64,000 nucleotides of DNA from CAMYMQ01 sp963730305 (GTDB lineage: Bacteria > Pseudomonadota > Alphaproteobacteria > Bin65), in assembly GCA_963730305.1 (NCBI GenBank), contig CAVSRB010000002.1:1-64000 (forward strand). Direction: 5' to 3'. A program made the translations under genes and the position numbers. Below the pieces are notes generated by a model. That model saw only the letters and a list, made by a program, of their open reading frames with translations, was not told the origin of the DNA and did no database searches. This document shows, one piece after another, positions 42,699 through 52,178 of the stretch (position 1 is its first letter; every line of letters begins with the position of its first letter).

Positions 42699-43487
42699 AT
42701 GGAAACGCCCGCCATGGAACCAATGGTCAAGTTCGAGAAGGTTACCAAGCGTTACGGGCCGTTGACCGTGCTCGACGCGCTCGACCTCGACATCGCGCCG
42801 AACGAGAAGGTGTCGATCATCGGCCCGTCCGGGTCGGGCAAGACGACCGTCTTGCGCATGCTGATGACCCTGGAACGGATCAACGACGGCGTCATCTACG
42901 TCGACGGCGATCCGCTGACCCACATGCCCAGGAACGGCGGCCTGGTCGAGGCCAACGAGAAGTACCTGCGCAAGATGCGCGGCAACATCGGCATGGTGTT
43001 CCAGCACTTCAACCTGTTCCCGCACATGACCGCGGTGAGGAACTGCATGGAGGGGCCGATCCGCGTGCTCGGCCTGTCCAAGGACGAAGCGCGGACGCGC
43101 GCCGAGGAGCTGCTCGACATGGTCGGCCTCGCCGACAAGACCGAGCATTTCCCGAGCCAGCTCTCCGGCGGCCAGCAGCAGCGCGTCGCCATCGCCCGCG
43201 CCCTGGCGATGCGGCCCAAGGTGCTGCTGTTCGACGAGGTGACCTCGGCGCTCGACCCCGAGGTGATCGGCGAGGTGCTCAACGTGATCCGCGCGCTGGC
43301 CAAGGAGCACAACCTGACCATGCTGATGGTCACCCACCAGATGGGCTTCGCCAAGGAGTTCTCGGACCGGGTCTGCTTCTTCTTCGAGGGCAAGATCGCC
43401 GAGCAGGGACCACCCGACCAGCTGTTCGGCAGTCCGAAGAACGAGCGGACCCAGCAGTTCCTCAGCGCGGTCCTCGAAGCCGGCTGA
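42699..43487 (+). CDS. ehuA: Ectoine ABC transporter ATP-binding protein EhuA, 262 aa
   Basis: ATPase of the ectoine importer. Walker A 'IIGPSGSGKTTVLRM', Q-loop 'GMVFQHFNLFPHMTAVRN', signature 'QLSGGQQQRVAIARALAM', Walker B 'VLLFDEVTSALDPE', His switch 'MLMVTHQMGFAKEFSDRVCFF'. This is the polar-amino-acid ATPase class. Fourteen nucleotides separate it from ehuD; ATG 42714 is an alternative start. With EhuBCD it makes a complete importer inside the degradation cluster. Confidence 0.9.
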   Translation: METPAMEPMVKFEKVTKRYGPLTVLDALDLDIAPNEKVSIIGPSGSGKTTVLRMLMTLERINDGVIYVDGDPLTHMPRNGGLVEANEKYLRKMRGNIGMVFQHFNLFPHMTAVRNCMEGPIRVLGLSKDEARTRAEELLDMVGLADKTEHFPSQLSGGQQQRVAIARALAMRPKVLLFDEVTSALDPEVIGEVLNVIRALAKEHNLTMLMVTHQMGFAKEFSDRVCFFFEGKIAEQGPPDQLFGSPKNERTQQFLSAVLEAG

Positions 43488-43500
43488 CCGGCGCGGGACC

Positions 43501-44493
43501 ATGCCCGACATCACCATCCTGACCGAAGCCGAGCTGCGCGGCTGCGTCGCGCTCGACCGGGAGGCGGTCGCCGTCGTCGAGCAGGCCTTCGCGGCGCTGG
43601 CCGGCGGCGACGTCGTGATGCCGCCGATCCTGTCGATGGCGATCGCGGCGGCCAACGGCGAGGTCGACGTCAAGACCGCCTACGTGCCCGGCCTCGACGG
43701 TTTCGCCATCAAGGTCAGCCCCGGCTTCTTCGACAACCCCAAGCTCGGCCTGCCCAGCCTCAACGGCCTGATGATCCTGCTGAGCGCCCAGACCGGCATC
43801 GTCCAGGCGGTGCTGCTCGACAACGGCTACCTCACCGACGTGCGCACGGCGGCGGCCGGGGCGGTGGCGGCGAAGCACCTCGCGCCCGACCGGGTCGAGA
43901 CCGCCGGCGTGCTCGGCGCCGGCGTCCAGGCCGAGCTGCAGATCCGCGCCCTGGCGCTGGTGCGCGATTTCGACCGCCTGCTGGTGTGGGCGCGCGACCC
44001 GGCCAAGGCGGCGGCCTATGCCGAGAGGATGACCGGCCAGCTCGGCAAGCCGGTCGCGGTCGCGGACAGCGCCGAGGCCTGCGTGCGCGAGAGCCAGGTC
44101 GTGGTCGCCACCACGCCGTCGCGGACCCCGCTGATCCGGGCCGAGTGGCTGCATCCCGGCCTGCACATCACCGCGATGGGCTCCGATTCGGCCGAGAAGA
44201 ACGAGCTCGACCCGCGCGTCCTGCCGGCCGCCGACCGCTTCGTCTGCGACCGGCGCAGCCAGTCGGAGACCCTCGGCGAGCTGCGCGCGGCGCTGGCGGC
44301 GGGCACCGTCGATCCATCCTTCCCGGTCGAGGAGATCGGGCCGATCTGCGCGGGCAGCGCGGCCGGGCGGACGGACGCGGACGCGATCACGGTCTGCGAC
44401 CTGACCGGCACCGGCGTCCAGGACACGGCGATCGCGACCCATGCCTTCCGGGCCGCCCGGGCGGCAGGCATGGGCCAGGTCATCCACAGCTGA
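43501..44493 (+). CDS. eutC: Ectoine-utilisation protein EutC (ornithine cyclodeaminase-like), 330 aa
   Basis: NAD-binding enzyme of the ornithine cyclodeaminase/mu-crystallin family, called EutC in ectoine clusters and proposed to act with EutB on hydroxyectoine-derived intermediates. Motifs: 'MPPILSMAIAAANGEVDVKTAYVPGLDGFAIKVSPGFFDN', 'LDNGYLTDVRTAAAGAVAAKHLA', the Rossmann glycine loop 'AGVLGAGVQAELQIRAL', 'VVATTPSRTPLI', and 'HITAMGSDSAEKNELDP' near the active site. Length is normal and the frame is intact. It follows ehuA by 13 nt and precedes the doeX regulator by 22 nt. Confidence 0.9.
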   Translation: MPDITILTEAELRGCVALDREAVAVVEQAFAALAGGDVVMPPILSMAIAAANGEVDVKTAYVPGLDGFAIKVSPGFFDNPKLGLPSLNGLMILLSAQTGIVQAVLLDNGYLTDVRTAAAGAVAAKHLAPDRVETAGVLGAGVQAELQIRALALVRDFDRLLVWARDPAKAAAYAERMTGQLGKPVAVADSAEACVRESQVVVATTPSRTPLIRAEWLHPGLHITAMGSDSAEKNELDPRVLPAADRFVCDRRSQSETLGELRAALAAGTVDPSFPVEEIGPICAGSAAGRTDADAITVCDLTGTGVQDTAIATHAFRAARAAGMGQVIHS

Positions 44494-44515
44494 CGCGCCG
44501 GCGGGCGCAGGGGCC

Positions 44516-45025
44516 ATGGCGAAACGCGGTAACGGACTGAAACTCGACCGGATCGACCTCGCGATCCTGTCCGTGCTGCAGCGCCACGGCCGGATCACCA
44601 AGCTGGCCCTGGCGGAGCAGGTCCACCTGTCGCCGACGCCGTGCTGGGAGCGGCTGAAACGGCTGGAGGAAGCCGGGGTCATCACCGGCTATCACGCCCG
44701 CGTCGCGCTGGCCAAGATCGCGCCGTCGGCGACGGTGTGGACCGAGGTCACTTTGCGCAAGCACGGCCGCGAGGACTTCGGCCGGTTCGAGGCGGCGGTC
44801 GCGGCCACGCCCGAGATCGTCGAGTGCTGGGCGATCGGCGGCGGCATCGACTACCTGATGAAGGTCGTCACCCGCGACGTCGACGGCTATCAGCGGCTGA
44901 TCGACAGCCTGCTCGAAGCCGACGTCGGCATCGACCGCTACTTCACCTACATCGTCACCAAGGCGGTCAAGGAGGCGGCGGCAATGCCGATCGACAGCCT
45001 CGTTCGTCCGGCGGCCCGACCGTGA
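44516..45025 (+). CDS. doeX: Lrp/AsnC-family regulator DoeX, 169 aa
   Basis: Feast/famine-type regulator usually encoded inside ectoine-degradation clusters. N-terminal helix-turn-helix: 'LDRIDLAILSVLQRHGRITKLALAEQVHLSPTPCWERLKRLEEAGVITGYHA'. C-terminal RAM domain: 'TVWTEVTLRKHGREDFGRFEAAVAATPEIVECWAIGGGIDYLMKVVTRDVDGYQRLID', where an effector would bind between subunits. The ATG at 44516 gives MAKRGNGLKLDRIDL and the standard length. Known DoeX proteins bind DNA upstream of such operons and respond to pathway intermediates. Two regulators, this and the GntR, therefore serve the cluster. Confidence 0.9.
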   Translation: MAKRGNGLKLDRIDLAILSVLQRHGRITKLALAEQVHLSPTPCWERLKRLEEAGVITGYHARVALAKIAPSATVWTEVTLRKHGREDFGRFEAAVAATPEIVECWAIGGGIDYLMKVVTRDVDGYQRLIDSLLEADVGIDRYFTYIVTKAVKEAAAMPIDSLVRPAARP

Positions 45026-45180
45026 CCAGAGAGTCTCTCTATTTGCGCGTTCCGTTTCAGACCGTCCTTCCGGCTTCGCCCGGGAGTTTGGCGACACTTT
45101 CGCCCCCCGTGCGCCTACCGTCCGGCCGACGATCACACGCGGCCGGGCCCCTGGGCCGGCGCCGAAGGAAAGGGAAGGCG

Positions 45181-46665
45181 ATGCTCCCCACGCTCGACGC
45201 TCGCGGCGGCCTCGACCGGCTGACCGATCCGCGCCTGTTCCGCGAGCTGGCCTATGTCGACGGCAAGTGGTGCGCGGCGGCCGACGGCGCGACCCTGCCG
45301 GTGACCGATCCGGCGACGACCGGGACGGTCGGGGCGGTCGCGTCGCTGGGCGCGGCCGAGACCCGGGCCGCGGTCGCCGCCGCGCAGCGCGCCTTCGCCG
45401 AGTGGCGGCACCGGCCGCCGCAAAGCCGGTCGCTGCTGTTGCGGGCCTGGCACGCGGCGATCGTGGCGGTGCGCGAGGACCTCGCCGCGCTGATGACGCT
45501 CGAACAGGGCAAGCCCTACGCCGAGGCGCTGGGCGAGATCGACTATGCCGCCGACTTCGTCGAGTGGTACGCCGACGAGGCGCGGCGGGTGAACGTCGAG
45601 ACCATCACCAGCCACCTGCCCGACGCCGAGATGTCGGTCCGGCGCGAGCCGGTCGGGGTCGCGGCGCTGGTCACGCCGTGGAACTTCCCGGCGGCGATGA
45701 TCACCCGCAAGGCCGCCGCCGCGCTGGCCGCCGGCTGCACGGTGGTCGTCCACCCATCGCCGGAGACGCCCTATTCGGCGCTGGCGCTGGCCGCGCTGGC
45801 CGAGCGTGCGGGCCTGCCCGCCGGGGTGTTCAACGTCGTCACCGGCGACAGCCCCACGATCGTCGGCGCGCTGTGCGAGAGCGAGACCGTGCGCGCGGTC
45901 AGCTTCACCGGCTCGACCGCGGTCGGCCGCATCGTCGCCCGGCAGTGCGCGGACACGGTCAAGGCGACGATCCTGGAGCTGGGCGGCCACGCGCCGTTCA
46001 TCGTCTTTCCCGACGCCGACCTGGAGACGGCGATCGACGCGGCGATCGCGGCCAAGTTCGCGACCTCCGGGCAGGACTGCCTCGCCGCCAACCGCTTCTT
46101 CGTCCACCGCGACGTCTACGACAGCTTCGCCGCCGCCTTCACCCGACGGGTCAAGGCGCTGAAGGTCGGCAACGGCTTCGCGCCCCATACCGAGATCGGC
46201 CCGTTGATCCACGACCGCGCCGTCGCCAAGTGCGCGGCCCACGTCGCCGACGCCCTGGCCAAGGGGGCCAAGCTGCTGGCCGGCGGCGAACGGCACCGGG
46301 CCGGGCCGAATTTCTACCAGCCGACCGTCCTGGCCGACGTGCCCGACGACGCCGTGATCCTGCGCGAGGAGACCTTCGGTCCGATCGCGCCGCTGATGCC
46401 GTTCGACGACGAGGCCGAGGCGGTGCGCCGCGCCAACGACACCGAATACGGCCTGGTCGCCTACCTGCACACGCGCGACACCGGCCGCGCCGCCCGCCTG
46501 ACCCGCGCGCTCGATTTCGGCATGATCGCGGTCAACCGGACCAAGATCACCGGCGCCCCCGTACCCTTCGGCGGGGTCAAGCAGTCCGGCCTCGGCCGCG
46601 AAGGTTCGCGACACGGCCTGGAGGCGTTCACGGAGATCAAATATGTCTGCGCCGACGTCGCCTGA
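45181..46665 (+). CDS. doeC: Semialdehyde dehydrogenase DoeC, 494 aa
   Basis: NAD(P)-dependent aldehyde dehydrogenase of the succinate-semialdehyde group, oxidising aspartate semialdehyde to aspartate in ectoine breakdown. Motifs: 'VTPWNFPAAMITRKAAAALAAGCTVVVHPSPETP' (cofactor site), 'VSFTGSTAVGRIV', catalytic Glu in 'ILELGGHAPFIVF', nucleophilic Cys in 'SGQDCLAANRFFVH', and 'EETFGPIAPLMPF'. Cys context G-Q-D-C differs slightly from the usual G-Q-x-C. The gene is full length. Spacing of 155 nt from doeX suggests a possible second promoter. Assignment to DoeC rests on context. Confidence 0.85.
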   Translation: MLPTLDARGGLDRLTDPRLFRELAYVDGKWCAAADGATLPVTDPATTGTVGAVASLGAAETRAAVAAAQRAFAEWRHRPPQSRSLLLRAWHAAIVAVREDLAALMTLEQGKPYAEALGEIDYAADFVEWYADEARRVNVETITSHLPDAEMSVRREPVGVAALVTPWNFPAAMITRKAAAALAAGCTVVVHPSPETPYSALALAALAERAGLPAGVFNVVTGDSPTIVGALCESETVRAVSFTGSTAVGRIVARQCADTVKATILELGGHAPFIVFPDADLETAIDAAIAAKFATSGQDCLAANRFFVHRDVYDSFAAAFTRRVKALKVGNGFAPHTEIGPLIHDRAVAKCAAHVADALAKGAKLLAGGERHRAGPNFYQPTVLADVPDDAVILREETFGPIAPLMPFDDEAEAVRRANDTEYGLVAYLHTRDTGRAARLTRALDFGMIAVNRTKITGAPVPFGGVKQSGLGREGSRHGLEAFTEIKYVCADVA

Positions 46666-46727
46666 CGCCGAACAGCGTCCGGCACATCGGCCTCCCATTC
46701 GCGACGCGACCACCTGAGGATAGACCG

Positions 46728-48128
46728 ATGCCCGACAGCGACACCCCCCGCCTGCCCAACCGCGACGAGCTCGAGGCCTGGGACCGCGACAGCTTCTTCC
46801 ATCCCTCGACCCACATGGCCGCGCACGCCCGCGGCGACACGCCGACCCGGGTGATCGACGGCGGCGAGGGCGTCTACATCACCGACCGCGACGGCAAGCG
46901 GAGCCTCGACGCCTTCGCCGGGCTCTACTGCGTCAACGTCGGCTACGGCCGGACCGAGATCGCCGACGCGATCGCCGAGCAGGCCCACAAGCTCGCCTAC
47001 TACCATGCCTATGTCGGCCACGGCAGCGAGCCGGCGATCCGGCTCGCCCATGAAATCGTCGAGCGCGCGCCCGACGGCATGTCGCGGGTCTATTTCGGCC
47101 TGTCGGGATCGGACGCCAACGAGACCAACATCAAGCTGATCTGGTACTACAACAACATCCTCGGCCGGCCGGAGAAGAAGAAGATCATCTCGCGCTGGCG
47201 GGGCTATCACGGCTCGGGGGTGATGACCGGCTCGCTGACCGGGCTGGCGCTGTTCCACAACGCCTTCGACCTGCCGCGCGCGCCCATCCTGCACACCGAC
47301 GCGCCTTATTTTTTCCGCCGCGCGGACCGGTCGCAGAGCGAGGAGGATTTCGCCCAGCAGTGCGCCGACCGGCTCGACGCGCTGATCGAGGCGGAGGGGC
47401 CGGACACGGTCGCGGCCTTCATCGGCGAGCCGGTGCTCGGCACCGGCGGCATCGTGCCGCCGCCGGCGGGCTACTGGGACAAGATCCAGGCCGTGCTGAA
47501 CAAGCATGACGTGCTGCTGGTCGCCGACGAGGTGGTCACCGGCTTCGGCCGGCTCGGCAGCATGTTCGGCTCGGACCACTACGGCTTGAAGCCCGACCTG
47601 ATCACCATCGCCAAGGGACTGACCAGCGCCTATGCGCCGCTGTCGGGCGTCATCGTCGGCGACAGGGTGTGGAAGGTGCTGGAGCAGGGCTCCGACCAGC
47701 TCGGTCCGATCGGCCACGGCTGGACCTATTCGGCCCACCCGCTGTGCGCGGCGGCCGGGCTCGCCAACCTGGCGCTGATCGACCGCGAGGGCCTGGTCGA
47801 CAACGCCCGCGAGGTCGGCGGCTATTTCCAACAGTGCCTGCACCAGGCGTTCGACGACCACCCGATCGTCGGCGACGTCCGCGGCGAGGGATTGATGGCG
47901 GCGCTCGAATTCGTCCGCGGCAAGGACGGGCCCGACTTCTTCGACCCGTCGCTCAAGGTCGGCCCGCAGGTCGCCGCCGCCGCGCTGGACGAAGGCGTGA
48001 TCGCCCGGGCGATGCCCGACGGCGACATCCTCGGCTTCGCCCCGCCGCTGTGCCTGCGCCGGGACGAGGTCGACCGCATCGTCGACATGACCCGCGCGGC
48101 GGTCGATCGCGTCGCGGCGGCGCTCTAG
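46728..48128 (+). CDS. doeD: Diaminobutyrate/ectoine-pathway aminotransferase DoeD, class III, 466 aa
   Basis: PLP-dependent class III (omega) aminotransferase, proposed to turn diaminobutyrate into aspartate semialdehyde. Landmarks: 'YITDRDGKRSLDAFAGLYCVNVGYGRTEIADAIAEQAHKL', 'VYFGLSGSDANETNIKLIWYYNN', 'SRWRGYHGSGVMTGSLTG', 'AAFIGEPVLGTGGIVPPPAGY', 'LLVADEVVTGFGRLGS' with the PLP-binding Asp, and the PLP Lys in 'LITIAKGLTSAYAPLSG'. The frame is intact. It closes the cluster; 62 nt separate it from doeC, and convergent transcription follows from the nitrilase gene. Confidence 0.88.
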   Translation: MPDSDTPRLPNRDELEAWDRDSFFHPSTHMAAHARGDTPTRVIDGGEGVYITDRDGKRSLDAFAGLYCVNVGYGRTEIADAIAEQAHKLAYYHAYVGHGSEPAIRLAHEIVERAPDGMSRVYFGLSGSDANETNIKLIWYYNNILGRPEKKKIISRWRGYHGSGVMTGSLTGLALFHNAFDLPRAPILHTDAPYFFRRADRSQSEEDFAQQCADRLDALIEAEGPDTVAAFIGEPVLGTGGIVPPPAGYWDKIQAVLNKHDVLLVADEVVTGFGRLGSMFGSDHYGLKPDLITIAKGLTSAYAPLSGVIVGDRVWKVLEQGSDQLGPIGHGWTYSAHPLCAAAGLANLALIDREGLVDNAREVGGYFQQCLHQAFDDHPIVGDVRGEGLMAALEFVRGKDGPDFFDPSLKVGPQVAAAALDEGVIARAMPDGDILGFAPPLCLRRDEVDRIVDMTRAAVDRVAAAL

Positions 48129-48152
48129 ACGCGCGGTCGGGCGCGCCGCCGG

Positions 48153-49434
48153 CTATTCGGCGGCGAGGGGGTCGGTGTCCCGGTCGGGAGCCCCGTCGTC
48201 TTTCCGCTCGTCTCGCCGGTCGTCCCCGCCGGACAGCCGGGTGGTGCGGCCGAGGATGTAGTCCTTGAGGCTGCCTTCGTTTGCCGCCGGGCGCTCCGGC
48301 CCAGCCTGGGCCTGCCCGGCCACCGGCTTCGCGCCCGCCACCGGCTTCGGCCCGGCCGGCTCCGCCGCCCCGCCCGGGGCGACCTGGACGCCGTCTTCCT
48401 GCAGCTTCCGGATGACCTGGAAGTAGATCTCCTCGGTCGCCTCGCGCCGCCGGGGCGGGTGGTCGAGGGCGAGGTTCTTGGGCCACACCGCCATCTTGTC
48501 GTAGACCACCCGGAACAGCTCGCCCTTCATGTGCGGGGCCCAGTTGTTGTGCCGGGCCGCGGCGCGGTGCTGGCGCAGGCCGTCGATGTTGATCGCCGCG
48601 GCCGAGAAGGCGTCGCCCTGGTTGCGGATCATGTGCAGGACCTGGCCGCGATAGTCGACCACCATCGGGTGGCCGCCGGTGACGAAGCCCCGGGTGCCGT
48701 CGGCGTCGATGACGTGATAGCCGGTGTTGGGCGCGACGACGTAGCAGTTGTTGTCGAGCGCGCCGCGCCTGGTTCTGGATCTGCCAGATGCCGGTCGAGA
48801 TCTTGTTCTCGATCGAGCTCGGCCGGTAGATGATCTCGGCCCCGTTCATCATCAGGCCGCGGGCGATCTCGGGGTAGTTGCCCTCCATGCAGATCAGGCA
48901 GCCGATGTTGCCGATCGGCGTGCGCGCGACCGGGAAGAAGGCATCGAGGCCGGTGCCGAACATCGCCACCCACTGGTCCCAGACGTCGTGCGGCGTGGTC
49001 GTGTGCTCGATCGTGAACACCACGTTCTTGCGGTGCTGGTGGATGACCGTGCCGGTCGGGTCGATGATGAAGCCGGTGTTGAAGAAGCGGTCGGGGAATT
49101 CCGGCATCCGCGCCTTGGCCTGGCCGACCAGGTAAAGGTTCCACTTGACCGCCTTCTCGGCGAGGCGGTCGGTCTCCGGCCCCGGGATGTCGATCGCGCC
49201 GCTGCGTGCGTAGTCGGCCGACTCCCAGTCGTGGATCTCGTCGGGGAAGCCCTGGATCGCGCCCTCGCACAGCGCGATCAGCCGGGGCGGGTACTCCATC
49301 GAGTGGAGCACGGCCATGTCGATCATATGCTCGAGATGGCGCAGGTTGGGTTCGTAGTTCGGCGGGTCGCCGACGTCGAACTTGCAGTCGACGGTGTCGG
49401 TCTGCAGCGCGATGGCGTTGTAGAGATCGGTCAT
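48153..49434 (-). pseudogene. Nitrilase/aliphatic-amidase family hydrolase, one frameshift
   Basis: Carbon-nitrogen hydrolase with the Glu-Lys-Cys triad: 'PRLIALCEGAIQGFPDEI' (Glu), 'HQHRKNVVFTIEHTTTP' (Lys), 'NIGCLICMEGNYPEIARGLMMNGAEIIYRPS' (Cys). From the ATG at 49434 (MTDLYNAIALQTDTVDC) the frame runs to about 48765, where it shifts; the other frame continues 'GYHVIDADGTRGFVTGGHPMVVDYRGQVLHMI' and ends with a disordered Pro/Ala/Lys tail plus 'SLKDYILGRTTRLSGG'. The tail of about 60 residues is longer than usual. It converges on doeD, so it is not in the ectoine operon; the substrate is unknown. Confidence 0.83.
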
Positions 49435-49546
49435 GGCAGCCTCGGTGTGTGCCCGTCCCGGCAGCCTATCCGCCCATCCGGCGTTGGTGAAAGGCAAATC
49501 GCGGCGGCGGGCCGCCCCCTGTTGGGCGTTGGGCCGACCCGCCCGC

Positions 49547-50137
49547 TCACGCCGATTTCGGCTGCGTCCCCAGCATCAGGTCGACCATCAGGTCGACGCA
49601 CAGGTCGAGCCGGCGGGAGCGGCCGACCAGGTGGTGGTTCACGGTGAAGCCGTCGAAGGCCATGAACAGGATGTGGGCCAGCGCCTCGCGTTCGAGCATC
49701 CAGCCGCGGTCGGCCGGCAGCGCCCCCTTCATCATCCGCGACACCCGCTTCTCCGCGGCCAGCAGCATCGCCCGGTCGTAGCCTTCCTCCGGCGTCCACA
49801 GCGAGAAGGCCTGCATCAGGTTGTTGGTGAAGCCGTTGTTCTCGCTCGGGATCGTGTCCCACAGGTCGCGCAGGATCCGGCGCAGCCGCTCGCGCGGATC
49901 GGCGATCTCGGCGATCCCGCGCTCGAGCCGGTCGAGCCGCTCGGTCAGCCACGGGGCGTAGATGGCGAACAGGATGTCCAGCTTCGACGCGAAATAGACG
50001 TAGATGGTCGAGGCCGAGATGCCCGCGGCGGCGGCGATGTCGCGCATGGTCGTGCCGGCATAGCCGCGGTCCTCGAACAGGGCGAAGGCGCCTTCCAGGA
50101 TCAGGTCGCGGACATGCTCTTTCTTGACTTGCGGCAC
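49547..50137 (-). CDS. TetR-family transcriptional regulator, 196 aa
   Basis: Repressor upstream of the nitrilase gene on the same strand. The GTG at 50137 follows GGGGAG and yields the normal family length; the longer upstream frame is arginine-rich shadow. DNA-binding part: 'VKKEHVRDLILEGAFALFEDRGYAGTTMRDIAAAAGISASTIYVYFASKLDILFAIY'. The C-terminal helical part ('LAHILFMAFDGFTVNHHLVGRSRRLDLCVDLMVDLML') is a ligand-binding domain without clear specificity. It probably controls itself and the nitrilase gene 112 nt downstream. Confidence 0.9.
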   Translation of the reverse strand: MPQVKKEHVRDLILEGAFALFEDRGYAGTTMRDIAAAAGISASTIYVYFASKLDILFAIYAPWLTERLDRLERGIAEIADPRERLRRILRDLWDTIPSENNGFTNNLMQAFSLWTPEEGYDRAMLLAAEKRVSRMMKGALPADRGWMLEREALAHILFMAFDGFTVNHHLVGRSRRLDLCVDLMVDLMLGTQPKSA

Positions 50138-50424
50138 GGGCCGCTCCCCTCGTCGTCGGCGCAGCGGCACGGCGGATGATCGGTCGGGCACCGAGTGTAT
50201 GGCCTGTGCCCGGTCGCGGAACCCCGAAATTGGTCGCAGCCGGATCCCGCGCCGGGTGACGTCGGGCCCGGGCTCCGACCCGATCGGGCGAAAACATCGG
50301 CGGAAAAGCTGGGATTGTGAGCGTGTGCGGGGCGTTCGAACCGGCACGCATCATCCGGTTGCTCGAAAGCCGCCGGCAAATCCGGGAGCTTCGAAGCCCG
50401 ATCGAACGGTTCAGGCGGTGGCGC

Positions 50425-50505
50425 TCAGTAGATCAGCAACCAGGTCGCCGCCGCCGTCGAGAACCAGCCAACATTGATGGCCACAAGAGCCAGCAGTTTG
50501 ACCAT
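50425..50505 (-). CDS. Putative 26-aa single-pass membrane peptide
   Basis: A minus-strand ATG at 50505 follows GGAGGG with ideal 9-nt spacing. The peptide starts MVKLLALVAINVGWFSTAAA and ends in T-W-L-L-I-Y: one positive N-terminal residue followed by a continuous hydrophobic helix, the form of small regulatory or stabilising membrane peptides. No homology was recognised. It lies alone in a 1.1-kb gap, with no larger gene overlapping it. Translation is unproven. Confidence 0.4.
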   Translation of the reverse strand: MVKLLALVAINVGWFSTAAATWLLIY

Positions 50506-51230
50506 GTCCGCATTCCCTCCGGCTACCCCCTATGATGATGGGCTCGCCCCGAAGGACGCCCATCGGCCCGGAGACGCAACGCGTCAACGCCACAAGTATA
50601 TACCAAGCATAGCAGGAAACGGTATCGAAATCGGTGCCGGCGCGACGGCGCTGTCGAAACGGCTGCGCGGCGGCGTGCTGATCGCGTCCTGCTGCGCCGG
50701 GGCGCAGCGGTCGACGGCCGGAATTCGGTTGCGGGACGGCGCGCGGTGACGTTCAGGCGGTCGCGCGCGAATCCCGAAAAATATTGATAATCAATGTCTT
50801 GAGGCGGGTGCGCCGGTTCGGGCGCCGCGTCGCCTGTAGCTGTTGCCGCAACGGGTGCGTGGGCTGGTCGGCGTTCGCCAGACGCTGGCGTATGTCGCCG
50901 TTTCGTACCGTTTCCCTCTCGAACATCGTCCTCTACCCTGCCTGTCTTGTTCTGGAGCCGTGTTCCCCGACCCCTTTTCTACCGATTGAATTGAAGTGAT
51001 TATCGAATAGAAAAGCAATATTTACTTTATATTAACTATAAAAGGCCCAAATCATTAAGAAGAGCGCTACGCATTTGTTAAGGTTAATTTTCCGATAGTC
51101 TTCAGGACTTCGGCCGTTTTTGCGCCGTTCTCCGCCTCGGATGCCCCTTACGTCTTGCCTTGCTGCTATTCGATCGGCCGCGACCGCCTGGCCGCTGGAC
51201 CGGGGCGGCGCGGCATGCCAGCATCGCGCC
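50506..51230. other. Gene-poor stretch, including the FkbM gene upstream region
   Basis: No supported gene. 51000-51110 is strikingly AT-rich (TATATTAACTATAAAAGG and similar) in an otherwise GC-rich region, and probably carries the promoter of the methyltransferase gene. Short open frames here are arginine- or cysteine-rich shadows. Confidence 0.45.
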
Positions 51231-52142
51231 GTGACCGAAGATCCCGCATCGCTGTTCGCCCGGGTCAACGCCTTGCCGGTCAAGGCGCGCAACCGGCTCT
51301 TGTTCGACCTGCTGGCGGCGGCCGGCGCCACCGGTATCGTGATCCCCGGCGAGAACGGCGAGATCGAGGGCTATCTCGCCGACCGGACGATCACGCTCAA
51401 GTATTTGAAGAACAAGAGCTGGTCGATCGAGAAGATCGCGCTCGCCGAGCGCTGGTTCGCCGCGCGCGGCGGCGGCAGCTATGTCGACCTCGGCGCCAAC
51501 ATCGGCACGACGACCGTCCCGATCGCGCGGCTCGATGGGGTCACCGCCCACGCGGTCGAGCCCGAACCCGGCAATTTCCGCCTGCTCACCCTCAACCTGA
51601 TCCGCAACGGCGTCGCCGACCGGGTCCAGGCCCACAACGTCGCCATCGACGTGGCCGAGGGCGAGGCGGAATTCGAGCTGGCGCCGGAGAACCTGGGCGA
51701 TCACCGTCTGCGCCGCGGCGCGCCCGAGGGCAACGCCTACCATGAGCGCGAGCGCGCGACGACGACGGTGCCGACCCGCCCGCTCGACGCGATCGTGCCG
51801 GCCACGGCGCTGCGCGATCCGGTCGTGGTCAAGATGGACATCCAGGGGGCCGAGCCCTTCGCCTTGGCCAGCGGTGAGGCGGTGTTCGCGCGGACGGAGC
51901 TGCTGCTGACCGAATACTGGCCCTACGGCATCCACCGCCTCGGCGGCGACCTCGACGGTCTGCACGCCGCCTTCGCCCGCCATTTCCGCTTCGGCGCGGT
52001 GCTGGCGGACGATCAGAAGCCGGAGACGGTCGTGCTCGAGCCGATCGAGGACCTGATCGGCAAGCTCGGCGCGGTCGGCCGCGACAGGCCGGCCGAGGCG
52101 ATCGACCTGGTGATGGCGCGGGAAGACAGGTTGTTCGGCTGA
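51231..52142 (+). CDS. FkbM-family methyltransferase, 303 aa
   Basis: SAM-dependent methyltransferase of the FkbM type, often acting on sugars or lipids. The GTG at 51231 (MTEDPASLFARVNALPVKAR) is preferred over the longer frame from 51120 because the extra residues look non-coding. Motif I is 'SYVDLGANIGTTTVPIARL' (D-x-G-A-N-x-G), then 'AHAVEPEPGNFRLLTLNLIRNG' (E-P motif, as in all FkbM proteins), 'NVAIDVAEGEAEF', and 'VVKMDIQGAEPFALASG' (D-I-x-G-x-E motif). The signature set is complete. Its AT-rich upstream region suggests separate, possibly acquired, control. It converges on the cupin gene. Confidence 0.9.
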   Translation: MTEDPASLFARVNALPVKARNRLLFDLLAAAGATGIVIPGENGEIEGYLADRTITLKYLKNKSWSIEKIALAERWFAARGGGSYVDLGANIGTTTVPIARLDGVTAHAVEPEPGNFRLLTLNLIRNGVADRVQAHNVAIDVAEGEAEFELAPENLGDHRLRRGAPEGNAYHERERATTTVPTRPLDAIVPATALRDPVVVKMDIQGAEPFALASGEAVFARTELLLTEYWPYGIHRLGGDLDGLHAAFARHFRFGAVLADDQKPETVVLEPIEDLIGKLGAVGRDRPAEAIDLVMAREDRLFG

Positions 52143-52178
52143 CCCTGGCCTACGTTGGGGCCTGGTCCGGTCCGCTCG

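Noticed and set aside
45267..46727. Very long open frame ahead of doeD (953 aa in total)
   Set aside because: It overlaps doeC in another frame and has Arg-rich shadow composition. Only the part from 46728 matches the aminotransferase family.
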